The notes beneath the pieces were generated by a model. It ran no database searches. It worked only from the letters and a program-made list of their open reading frames with translations, and was not told the DNA's origin. DNA of 5,923 bases from Lachnospiraceae bacterium UBA1760 (GTDB lineage Bacteria; Bacillota; Clostridia; Lachnospirales; Lachnospiraceae): contig DCHE01000078.1 of the NCBI GenBank assembly GCA_002314775.1, positions 924 through 6,846 on the forward strand, written 5' to 3'. Shown here piece by piece: positions 1 through 5,923 of the stretch. The position numbers and the translations under genes are program-made. Each line of letters opens with the position of its first letter. The first letter of the stretch is position 1.

Positions 1-219
1 TACCATGAGGTATTTGAGGATATGATTAATAAAACTGCAGCACCAAAGGCTCCTTGGTATGTAATTCCTGCAGATCAGAAGTGGTACACAAGATACTTGG
101 TTTCAGAAGTAATTGTAAAGACTCTTCGCGATATGGACCCTAAGTATCCAGAGATGCCTGAGGAGGAGAAGAAGCTTTTAGCTGACTGTAAAAAGACTCT
201 GATGGATGAGGAAGCTTAA
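1..219 (+). CDS. PPK2-family polyphosphate:nucleotide phosphotransferase, C-terminal fragment
   Basis: Only the last 72 codons and the stop (TAA 217-219) are in the window; frame 1 is open from the first base, so the gene starts upstream. The peptide carries the C-terminal signature of PPK2-type polyphosphate kinases: APWYVIPADQKWYTRYLVSE, followed by IVKTL and then a short acidic, Lys-rich tail (PEEEKKLLADCKK). In this family the PWYVIPA..KW stretch sits late in the P-loop kinase fold. These cytoplasmic enzymes move phosphate between polyphosphate and nucleotides (ADP/ATP, GDP/GTP or AMP, depending on class). The Walker motifs are outside the window, so class and preferred nucleotide cannot be assigned. 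A methionine at base 22 is internal, not a plausible start, because the conserved domain extends upstream of it. A strong terminator about 90 bases downstream ends this unit. The family call is fairly secure; the exact reaction is not. Confidence 0.8.
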   Translation, partial: YHEVFEDMINKTAAPKAPWYVIPADQKWYTRYLVSEVIVKTLRDMDPKYPEMPEEEKKLLADCKKTLMDEEA

Positions 220-305
220 AGAGATATAGATAAAATAGCTCACAAGTCACGCAGCGTTTTTTGAGAATTAGCTGGTGTTGACAGGACATATAGTAGTAAA
301 AAAGC

Positions 306-353
306 CATAAGCTACATTTGAGGTGCCCCCTCAAATGTAGCTTATGTTTTTTT
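306..353 (+). terminator. Rho-independent terminator after the PPK2 gene
   Basis: A perfect 18-bp stem is formed by 306-323 (CATAAGCTACATTTGAGG) and 329-346, with a 5-base loop (TGCCC, 324-328). Seven T residues follow (347-353). Six A residues (298-303) just before the stem mean the reverse strand also has a hairpin followed by a short U-tract, so the element could work in both directions. It lies 87 bases after the PPK2 stop codon. The stretch 220-297 before it shows nothing convincing: a TTGACA at 279-284 has no acceptable -10 partner. Confidence 0.93.
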
Positions 354-374
354 GTATAAATAAATGGCTATACT

Positions 375-459
375 CCCCATTTTTTAGACTAAATCTTCTT
401 TAAAAGTGAAAAATAATATGTTAAAATTTAGATAACTATACATTTCGTATAAAATGGGG
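375..459 (+). promoter_or_regulatory. Inverted repeat that could mask the kinase ribosome binding site
   Basis: CCCCATTTT (375-383) is the exact reverse complement of AAAATGGGG (451-459). The right arm covers the G-rich ribosome binding site of the histidine kinase gene. An additional 6-base pair, CTAAAT (389-394) with ATTTAG (426-431), lies inside the 67-base loop. In a transcript that includes both arms, pairing would hide the Shine-Dalgarno sequence. Seen directly: the complementarity. Inferred: any role in translation control. A nine-base match in AT-rich sequence can arise by chance. Confidence 0.3.
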
Positions 460-461
460 GA
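456..461 (+). promoter_or_regulatory. Ribosome binding site deciding the kinase start
   Basis: GGGGGA at 456-461 stands 4-5 bases before the ATG at 466. A longer reading would start at the ATG at 454, but nothing like a Shine-Dalgarno sequence precedes that codon (it is preceded by TTTCGTATAA), and the G-run would then be coding. The start at 466 is therefore preferred, removing four residues (MGEI). Confidence 0.7.
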
Positions 462-465
462 AATT

Positions 466-2910
466 ATGGAGTACAGGCTTACAATAATTATGTTTCATCT
501 GCTGTTTTTGGCAGTTGATTTGGCAATACATGTTAATGTATATAGAAACAAAGATAACTCAACGGAATACAAGCTATTTAACAAGTTTACAATCAGCGTA
601 ATGTTTCAACAGGTGTTTAGCCTTCTCGCAATGACAGTAAGCAAGGAAGCATGGAATCCGGGAAATGCTGTACATTATCTGATAATGGGGCTGCTATTTA
701 TTTCAATGACAGGCTGTTCATATTACTGGTACCTGTACCTTAAGAAGGTTATCTTTGGAGCGAGAGAGATAAATCTGGCAGTATGGACTGCAACCGCATT
801 TCCGCTTCTTGTCATGATTGTCTGCTGCATCGCTTCACCATTTACACACTGGGTATTCTATATTGATCAAAATGGCGAGTATCAGAGAGGAAGCATGTTT
901 TTGCTTCAGGTGACCTGCCCATATATATATGTTATTATTGCGATAATTCTTGCAATCTTTTTTATTGATAAAAAAGATAGTGACAGGGTCAAAAAAACAG
1001 TACGCATGTTTTTAAGTTATATATTTCCATCGACCACCTGTGTTTTGATACAGATATTTGTGGTACAGGGCGGATTTACCTCGATTGGAATCAGTATAGG
1101 CTTTATTCTTATGTATCTGGAGCTTTACCTAGAGGATGTAAATGAAGTAAAAAGACTTAAGAGCGTGGATGCGTTAAATAAGGAGCTTCAGGAGGTAAAT
1201 GAAGCTCAGGAGACTCAGCTCGAGGAGATTATAGCACTTAATTCTCAGCTTGAGGAGAACCAGACTCAGCTTGAGGAGTCGGTTTCTGAGCAGGAGGCAC
1301 AGCTCGAGGAGATAACCTCTTTAAACAAACAGCTCGATGATAATTATCTTGAGCTTGAGAGACAGTTTGCCGTTGTAAATGCAACAGCGCAGAGATATTT
1401 CTGCATATATACAGTCAATTTGGAAACACAAAGGTTTCATGAGATAAAAGCCCTTCCGAATATGCACGCAGCATTAGGAAGTGAAGGTGATAGCATTCCA
1501 GCCCTAAAGCTTATATGTGAGAAGATGGTAATTCCTGAGGATAAAGAGGCGATGGTTAGCTTCAATGACATCTCAAGATGGAAGGAATATTTAAGTAATA
1601 AAGATAGCCATAGCTGTGAGTACAGAGGTATAACCAGTGGCTGGAGCAAGGCAACCATATTTGCAGCAGGAAGGGATGAGGACGGCACTGTAAACAGGGT
1701 TGTCTATGCAAATGAGCTGATTCATGAGCAGAAGAATGTTGAGCTTGAGCTTGAAAATGCCAATAATGCAAAGACTAAGTTTCTCTTTAATATGTCACAT
1801 GACATTAGAACACCGATGAATGCTATCATTGGATTTAGAGATTTACTTGAAAAATATCAGGATAATCCTGAAAAGAGAACGGATTATCTTAGAAAAATAG
1901 AGGATTCCAGCAATGTACTTCTCTCAATAATCAACAATGTTCTTGAGATGGCAAGAATTGAGAGGGGAACTGTTTTGATAGAGGAGGTAGCCTGGTCTAC
2001 AGAGCAGTTCAATGATACTCTTTATTCTATCTTCCAGGAGATGATGCTTCAAAAGGGAATTACATTTACAAGAAGTGTTAAGGTTAACAACCATTATGTT
2101 TTCTGCGACCCGATAAAGCTAAGAGAAGTATTCTTCAATATCCTATCAAATGCATATAAGTACACAAATCCAGGCGGAAGGATAAATATGGAGCTTATGG
2201 AGCTTCCGTCAGATAAGGAAGGATATGCAGTTTTCAGAACAACGATTACTGATACCGGAATTGGAATGAGTGAGGAATTTCTCCCACACCTCTTTGAGGA
2301 ATTTACCCGTGAGAACAATACTACTGATGCAAAGGTCGAAGGAACTGGACTGGGAATGCCAATTGTTAAAAGGCTTATTGAGCTTATGGGCGGAACCATC
2401 GAGGTTAAGAGTAAAAAGGGCGAAGGAACTACATTTATTATAACCTTGTCTCACAAAATCGCAGAAAAGTCCAACCTGGTGGAGCATAGTGATAGCACTG
2501 TTAATCCGGAGGATTTTGCTGGTAAGCGAGTGCTTCTTGCGGAGGACAATGAGCTTAATTCAGAAATTATGGTGGAAATTTTGTCCGAGCAGGGATTTTT
2601 GGTTGAGTGTGCTGAGAACGGAGCTGTCGCAGTTGATATGCTTATGGCAAAGCCTGTGGGATACTATGATTTAATACTTATGGACATTCAGATGCCAATT
2701 ATGAATGGATACGAGGCGACAAGGGCAATAAGAGCTTTAGAGGATAAGAATAAAGCTTCTATCAGCATAATTGCGATGACTGCAAATGCCTTTGAGGAGG
2801 ATAAGAGAGCCGCGATAAATGCGGGAATGAATGAGCATCTTGCAAAGCCAATCGACGTGCAGGAGCTTATGAGAACCCTGGCGAGGATGCTTAAAAGTAA
2901 TAAGGGATAA
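466..2910 (+). CDS. Seven-helix membrane hybrid sensor histidine kinase with C-terminal receiver
   Basis: Predicted 814-residue inner-membrane signalling kinase that autophosphorylates on His and passes the phosphate to its own receiver Asp. In order (residues from the ATG at 466): seven hydrophobic helices at about 6-26, 40-58, 69-92, 103-123, 146-167, 181-201 and 204-222; a coiled coil at about 225-300 rich in QLEE heptads; a PAS-like segment at about 300-420 (weak call); HisKA with the H-box NMSHDIRTPMNAIIGF and phospho-acceptor H445; a HATPase domain with N-box (NILSN, N562), G1 DTGIGM (596-601), F-box LFEEF and G2 GTGLGM (626-631); a receiver at about 687-807 with acidic pair E693/D694, phospho-acceptor D740 in LMDIQMP and K794 in AKPI. 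All catalytic residues are present. There is no large extracytoplasmic sensor and no Hpt domain, so a separate phosphotransfer protein or regulator is expected. The kinase family is certain; the stimulus is unknown. A cellulase gene follows 70 bases later. Confidence 0.95.
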   Translation: MEYRLTIIMFHLLFLAVDLAIHVNVYRNKDNSTEYKLFNKFTISVMFQQVFSLLAMTVSKEAWNPGNAVHYLIMGLLFISMTGCSYYWYLYLKKVIFGAREINLAVWTATAFPLLVMIVCCIASPFTHWVFYIDQNGEYQRGSMFLLQVTCPYIYVIIAIILAIFFIDKKDSDRVKKTVRMFLSYIFPSTTCVLIQIFVVQGGFTSIGISIGFILMYLELYLEDVNEVKRLKSVDALNKELQEVNEAQETQLEEIIALNSQLEENQTQLEESVSEQEAQLEEITSLNKQLDDNYLELERQFAVVNATAQRYFCIYTVNLETQRFHEIKALPNMHAALGSEGDSIPALKLICEKMVIPEDKEAMVSFNDISRWKEYLSNKDSHSCEYRGITSGWSKATIFAAGRDEDGTVNRVVYANELIHEQKNVELELENANNAKTKFLFNMSHDIRTPMNAIIGFRDLLEKYQDNPEKRTDYLRKIEDSSNVLLSIINNVLEMARIERGTVLIEEVAWSTEQFNDTLYSIFQEMMLQKGITFTRSVKVNNHYVFCDPIKLREVFFNILSNAYKYTNPGGRINMELMELPSDKEGYAVFRTTITDTGIGMSEEFLPHLFEEFTRENNTTDAKVEGTGLGMPIVKRLIELMGGTIEVKSKKGEGTTFIITLSHKIAEKSNLVEHSDSTVNPEDFAGKRVLLAEDNELNSEIMVEILSEQGFLVECAENGAVAVDMLMAKPVGYYDLILMDIQMPIMNGYEATRAIRALEDKNKASISIIAMTANAFEEDKRAAINAGMNEHLAKPIDVQELMRTLARMLKSNKG
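1216..1383 (+). repeat. Two-copy 84-base repeat encoding four-heptad coiled-coil units
   Basis: Within the kinase gene, residues 251-278 and 279-306 are two adjacent 28-residue units, each starting QLEEI..LN.QL and then diverging. The spacing is exactly four heptads (84 bases). The DNA of both copies starts CAGCTCGAGGAGAT, which suggests internal duplication rather than chance. The product is a continuous parallel coiled coil joining the membrane helices to the PAS-like and HisKA parts, the usual place of a signalling helix. Confidence 0.6.
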
Positions 2911-2951
2911 GTATAAGAATTAGAAATAAGAATAAGTGATAAGAAAAAGCA
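2900..2951 (+). repeat. Imperfect 13-base tandem repeat between kinase and cellulase genes
   Basis: Four 13-base units each begin with ATAAG: 2900-2912, 2913-2925, 2926-2938 and 2939-2951. Half-unit copies of ATAAG or ATTAG occur at 2907, 2919 and 2932, giving a 6-7 base sub-period. The array covers the last codons and stop of the kinase gene and most of the spacer before the cellulase gene. It forms no hairpin, so it is not a terminator. It may be a replication-slippage tract or a binding site; no function can be read from the sequence. Confidence 0.5.
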
Positions 2952-2970
2952 CATTATGGATGTATGGAAA

Positions 2971-2976
2971 AGGAGA
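2971..2976 (+). promoter_or_regulatory. Ribosome binding site of the cellulase gene
   Basis: AGGAGA at 2971-2976 lies 4-5 bases before the ATG at 2981, an excellent Shine-Dalgarno match and spacing. It fixes the cellulase start at 2981 over the in-frame ATG at 2993 (Met5), which has only A-rich sequence before it. The ATGs at 2955 and 2964 are in other frames. Confidence 0.85.
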
Positions 2977-2980
2977 AGTT

Positions 2981-5923
2981 ATGAAGGTGAAAATGAAAAA
3001 CAAAGTATTTGCCTGGCTTATGATATTTGGTATGGTAATTAGCCTTATATCAGTGCCTAAGCTTAGGGCTTTTGCTGCGGATGATACGGTGACAGTTACA
3101 AATGCCAAGGACTCCACAAAGCCGGTATATGTAAAATTTGAGGTTGAGGAAGTGATTGCAGCGGGAAGCTGGTATAAGGATGCAAATACTATGTCGCCGG
3201 CTGAGGATATGTCTCAGTATAAGGTTACAGTTGTCAACAATTCTGGTGGCACGATAAGTGACTGGACAGTTACAATCAAGTGTCCATCGCAAAACACAGG
3301 CTGGAATTCAGGCTGGAACGGAGCAACTGCAAGTGGTGATACCATTACAATTACACCAACCAGTGGAGATGGCTGGACCAATGCGACCATTTACAATGGT
3401 CAGTCTGCTTCAGGCGCAGGAATGCTGGTATTTACCTCTGCAATTGACAATGGAACAGTAACACTTACTTATAAAAATGGAGAGAGCACTGGTGGCAGTA
3501 CAGGCGGTACTACTGGTGGCGAGAGAGGAAATACACCGATAACCGGTGAGGACATTGGAACAATAGACACAAGCAAGGACTACAATTTTGCAAAGCTCCT
3601 TCAGCTTTCACTTTATTTCTATGATGCAAATATGTGTGGTGACAAGGTAGTGGAGAGCTCCCTTTACTCAACAGCCGTAGGCGGCTGGCGTGGAAACTGT
3701 CATACAAATGACAAATTCACATATAATGGAAAGGAATACTCTGCAGTAGGTGGCTACCACGATGCAGGTGACCATGTTAAGTTTGGGATGCCTATGAACG
3801 AGTCATTTGTCGTGCTTGGACTTGCATATATGAACTTTGGCGAGGCATTTTCAGAGCTTGGACAGACAAAGCATTTCAGGACAATAGTAGATTACTACTG
3901 CACCTACGTGAAGAGTTGTACAGTGCTTGATGATGCAGGTACTACTGCCCTCGCTCACTGCTATCAGGTAGGCTGTGGCCAGAAGGACCACGAGAGCTGG
4001 ACCTCACCAGAGACCGAGGACCAGTCAAAGACACAGAGAACCTACACACTTGTTGCGACAAAGGATAATCCTGCAACAGAGTATGTAAGTGGTGCTGCAG
4101 CAGCACTTGCAATCAATTATATCAACTTTGGAAATGAAGAGGACTTAAAATATGCTAAGGCACTCTTCAAGTTTGCGATGAATAATACAAAGAGTAATGG
4201 TACTACAGATTCGTCTGGAGACTTTTACAATTCTGGCTGGGGCTCCTGGGAGGATGAGTATATGATGGCAGCAGCCATGCTCTACAAGGCAACCAAGGAC
4301 AGCACCTACGCCACAGAATATAGCAAATATAATAAGAATCAGGGTAACATAGAAAAGCCTATGGGCTGGGAGAATCTTTACCAGCTTGAGTCATTATATG
4401 CCCCTACTGTTAGCAGCTCAGAGAAAACAACTATTAATAATTATCTTACAAGAGCAGCAAATGGATCAAAGAGCAGCTTTTACACAGGGGATTCAACCTC
4501 AAATGTATGGGGCTCAGCAAGAATCAACTGTAACGTTCAGTTTACAGCCCTTCTCTATGATAAGCTAAGTGGAACAAATAATTATACAGAGTGGTCAAAA
4601 TACCAGATGTCGATGATTCTTGGTAACAACTCGACTGGAAAGAATCTGGTTGTTGGATATAACCAGGATTCTCCAACAAAGCCACACCACAGAGCTGCCT
4701 CAGGCTATGGCAGCTGGACAGGCTTCAACAATGATGCCACACAGAAGTATACTCTTTACGGAGCACTTGTTGGTGGTCCAAAGACTACGGACTTCTCAAC
4801 CTATGTAGATTCGGTTAAGGATTCACAGACAAACGAGGTAACTCTCGATTACAATGCAGGTATGGTTGGAGCAGCAGCAGCACTCTACCTTGCCTATAAG
4901 GACAGTAAGGACGCAGGCTTCACTAATCAGACAATTCTTTCTGACTTCTACGGTGGAAAGAATGTGACTGCAGATAAGCTTCCAGCTATATACAAATCTG
5001 AGTCAGAGACGCCGGACCCACCTTCTGTAGACCCAGAACCAGAGCCTGGAGAGCATGATTTTAAGCAGGAGGAGATTAGCGAGAGAACCTTAGCAAGTGT
5101 AGCAACCTGCGAAGCTCCGGCATATTATTATGAGAGCTGCAGAGTCTGTAACGTATTAGGTGAAAAGACATTTTCGGTTGGTGATCCTCTCGGTCATAAT
5201 TATAAGGCTGACACTGTTAAGGACGAGGCACGTAAATCTGAAGCAGATTACTATAATCCAGCGGTGTATTACTATAGTTGTACACGATGCGGAAAGGTTG
5301 ATAAGACTGGAGCGACATTTACCTCGGGAACAGCCCTTAAGGGAACAGTAACACTAAATAAAATCAACGTAACAAAGCAGGATTACAAGGGCTTTGCCGC
5401 AAATGGAGATGTGACTGCAAATCCTAAGGCTGCAACACTTGAGTACAGATGGAGAGCAAAAAGGTCTGAGGATAACAAAGGCTGGGTAGTCATTTCAGAC
5501 TGGACTAAGGCAAATAATAGCCTTGAGTGGACACCTGATATTTATGGAAAGTACGAGGTTGAGCTCAGTGTGAGAGTTGCAAAGGACGATACTACCATAA
5601 AAACAAAGTCAGTTGAGTACGAATATCATCCATACATAAAGGGAATATGTCAGATGCCGGCAGCCTTGATGTATCCTGATAGAAATGGATACTTAATCGG
5701 AGTAGAAACCTACGATGGAGCTTACGATGTTGAGATGCTGATACTTGACTGTACACTGTATGCTCAGGGTAAGGATGCATGGGTATATACAACTAACAAG
5801 ATACAACCTGTTAATAATTGTATGTGGACAATCTGGGATCCTCAGTATGGATATTACTGGACACTATATAGGGCGTTTGATAAGGAAGGCAACCTTGTTG
5901 ATGAGGTTTGTTATGGATTCGAA
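2981..5923 (+). CDS. Secreted multi-modular GH9 endoglucanase, 3' end outside the window
   Basis: An open frame of 981 codons with no stop before the window ends. Residues 1-32 are a signal peptide: Lys-rich start, hydrophobic core, likely cleavage after AFA at 30-32. Residues 34-166 form a CBM2-like cellulose-binding module (VTVVNNSGGTISDW, then W108, W112, W132). A Gly/Thr/Ser linker spans 168-190. The GH9 catalytic domain spans about 201-672, a normal size: WRGNCHTND, GYHDAGDHVKFGMPM with D261 and D264 (by homology the water-activating aspartates), PHHRAASGY (H569, R571), and NEVTLDYNAG with E619 as the expected general acid. A Pro/Glu linker (673-690) is followed by two CxxC repeats (692-788) and Trp/Tyr-rich modules (from about 789). 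GH9 enzymes cut beta-1,4-glucosidic bonds in cellulose by inversion, mostly as endoglucanases. No dockerin or sorting signal is seen, but the C-terminus is missing. The GH9 call is secure; endo versus processive action is not settled. Confidence 0.95.
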   Translation, partial: MKVKMKNKVFAWLMIFGMVISLISVPKLRAFAADDTVTVTNAKDSTKPVYVKFEVEEVIAAGSWYKDANTMSPAEDMSQYKVTVVNNSGGTISDWTVTIKCPSQNTGWNSGWNGATASGDTITITPTSGDGWTNATIYNGQSASGAGMLVFTSAIDNGTVTLTYKNGESTGGSTGGTTGGERGNTPITGEDIGTIDTSKDYNFAKLLQLSLYFYDANMCGDKVVESSLYSTAVGGWRGNCHTNDKFTYNGKEYSAVGGYHDAGDHVKFGMPMNESFVVLGLAYMNFGEAFSELGQTKHFRTIVDYYCTYVKSCTVLDDAGTTALAHCYQVGCGQKDHESWTSPETEDQSKTQRTYTLVATKDNPATEYVSGAAAALAINYINFGNEEDLKYAKALFKFAMNNTKSNGTTDSSGDFYNSGWGSWEDEYMMAAAMLYKATKDSTYATEYSKYNKNQGNIEKPMGWENLYQLESLYAPTVSSSEKTTINNYLTRAANGSKSSFYTGDSTSNVWGSARINCNVQFTALLYDKLSGTNNYTEWSKYQMSMILGNNSTGKNLVVGYNQDSPTKPHHRAASGYGSWTGFNNDATQKYTLYGALVGGPKTTDFSTYVDSVKDSQTNEVTLDYNAGMVGAAAALYLAYKDSKDAGFTNQTILSDFYGGKNVTADKLPAIYKSESETPDPPSVDPEPEPGEHDFKQEEISERTLASVATCEAPAYYYESCRVCNVLGEKTFSVGDPLGHNYKADTVKDEARKSEADYYNPAVYYYSCTRCGKVDKTGATFTSGTALKGTVTLNKINVTKQDYKGFAANGDVTANPKAATLEYRWRAKRSEDNKGWVVISDWTKANNSLEWTPDIYGKYEVELSVRVAKDDTTIKTKSVEYEYHPYIKGICQMPAALMYPDRNGYLIGVETYDGAYDVEMLILDCTLYAQGKDAWVYTTNKIQPVNNCMWTIWDPQYGYYWTLYRAFDKEGNLVDEVCYGFE
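5054..5344 (+). repeat. Tandem CxxC-type repeats downstream of the GH9 domain
   Basis: Two units of about 48 residues: 692-738 begins HDF and ends DPLG, and 739-788 begins HNY and ends ALKG. Each has a P-A-x-Y-Y region followed by SCxxC (C720/C723; C767/C770). Unit 1 has an additional Cys at 710 (ATCEAPA); in unit 2 the aligned position is Tyr (757). The layout GH.Y ... aTC..pg.yy.C..CG ... is a common repeat in surface and secreted proteins of gut Firmicutes, with no firmly established function. A small metal- or disulfide-stabilised spacer fold is an inference. Confidence 0.6.
5345..5923 (+). other. Trp/Tyr-rich C-terminal beta modules of the cellulase (incomplete)
   Basis: Residues 789-887 form one apparent module: LEYRWRAKRS, then GWVVISDWT, then SLEWTPDIYGKYEVELSVRV. 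This has the beat of Ig-like triple-tyrosine (Y_Y_Y-type) domains. From 888 a second module begins with GICQMP and continues with VEMLILDCTLYA, AWVYTT, CMWTIWDPQYGYYWTLYRAF and DEVCYGF, reaching the window end at 981. Both share the order aromatic strand - GxW or AWxY - W(T)xxP.YG.Y. - V/R strand. The second module has Cys at 890, 924, 947 and 977. The exposed aromatics suggest carbohydrate binding. I recall similar C-terminal modules in cellulases of Eubacterium cellulosolvens, but the family number cannot be fixed by eye. Confidence 0.5.

Noticed and set aside
140..334. Reverse-strand open frame of 64 codons over the PPK2 end and terminator
   Set aside because: It overlaps a conserved coding end and the terminator hairpin, has low-complexity Leu/Tyr/Cys composition and no ribosome binding site that stands out.
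448..455. TATAAAAT as a -10 box for the kinase gene
   Set aside because: No -35 element lies at 16-18 bases upstream, and the transcript would start at or next to the start codon, making the good ribosome binding site useless. Other AT-rich -10-like words (369-374, 414-419, 437-442) also lack a -35 partner.
454..465. Kinase start at the ATG at 454
   Set aside because: No Shine-Dalgarno sequence precedes it, while the GGGGGA at 456-461 is ideally placed for the ATG at 466.
1437..1771. Reverse-strand frames inside the kinase gene
   Set aside because: They are shadows of the conserved kinase coding sequence, with no recognisable domain and no start signals.
2094..2487. Two reverse-strand frames opposite the HATPase region
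   Set aside because: The + strand here encodes intact N, G1, F and G2 boxes; the antisense peptides have no family features.
2911..2980. Terminator or carbon-catabolite (cre) site between kinase and cellulase genes
   Set aside because: No stem-loop with a T-tract and no sequence close to the cre consensus could be found in this spacer.
5018..5053. Pro/Glu linker as a cell-wall anchoring or dockerin region
   Set aside because: It is followed by more folded modules, and neither LPxTG nor the paired calcium-loop dockerin repeats are visible in the window.
3258..5351. Several short + strand frames inside the cellulase gene (for example 3258-3461, 4386-4568, 4620-4808, 5160-5351)
   Set aside because: They are out of frame with the continuous 981-codon GH9 reading frame that starts at 2981, and are Gln/Thr/Arg-rich shadow peptides.

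Overview
The window looks like chromosomal DNA from a cellulolytic, Gram-positive anaerobe, most likely a rumen or gut Lachnospiraceae member of the Butyrivibrio / Eubacterium cellulosolvens kind. The reasons are the moderately AT-rich composition, the strong AGGAG/GGGGG ribosome binding sites, a seven-helix hybrid histidine kinase of a style common in that family, and a secreted multi-modular family 9 cellulase whose C-terminal modules resemble those of such bacteria. The taxonomic call is inference; no rRNA or other marker gene is present.

Layout, all on the + strand. (1) 1-219 is the 3' end of a gene for a PPK2-family polyphosphate:nucleotide phosphotransferase, entering from outside the window. 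(2) 220-465 is intergenic. It holds a strong Rho-independent terminator (306-353) that closes the PPK2 transcript, then an AT-rich leader in which a 9-base inverted repeat could mask the next ribosome binding site. (3) 466-2910 encodes an 814-residue hybrid sensor histidine kinase: seven membrane helices, a QLEE-rich coiled coil, a PAS-like segment, HisKA, HATPase and a C-terminal receiver. (4) 2911-2980 is a short spacer containing an imperfect 13-base tandem repeat and the ribosome binding site of the next gene. (5) 2981-5923 is one open frame of 981 codons that runs off the end of the window. It encodes a secreted GH9 endoglucanase: signal peptide, CBM2-like module, Gly/Thr linker, GH9 catalytic domain, Pro/Glu linker, two CxxC repeats, and at least two Trp/Tyr-rich beta-type modules.

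How the parts relate: the kinase and the cellulase are co-directional, only 70 bases apart, and no terminator is visible between them. They may therefore share a transcript, and the kinase may sense conditions relevant to cellulose use. This is a proximity argument only. The kinase has no response regulator or Hpt gene beside it here, so its phosphorelay partners must lie elsewhere. The PPK2 gene appears to be an unrelated upstream unit. No tRNA, rRNA, CRISPR array, insertion sequence or phage gene is seen. The part most likely to be poorly described is the C-terminal third of the cellulase (about residues 692-981 and beyond).
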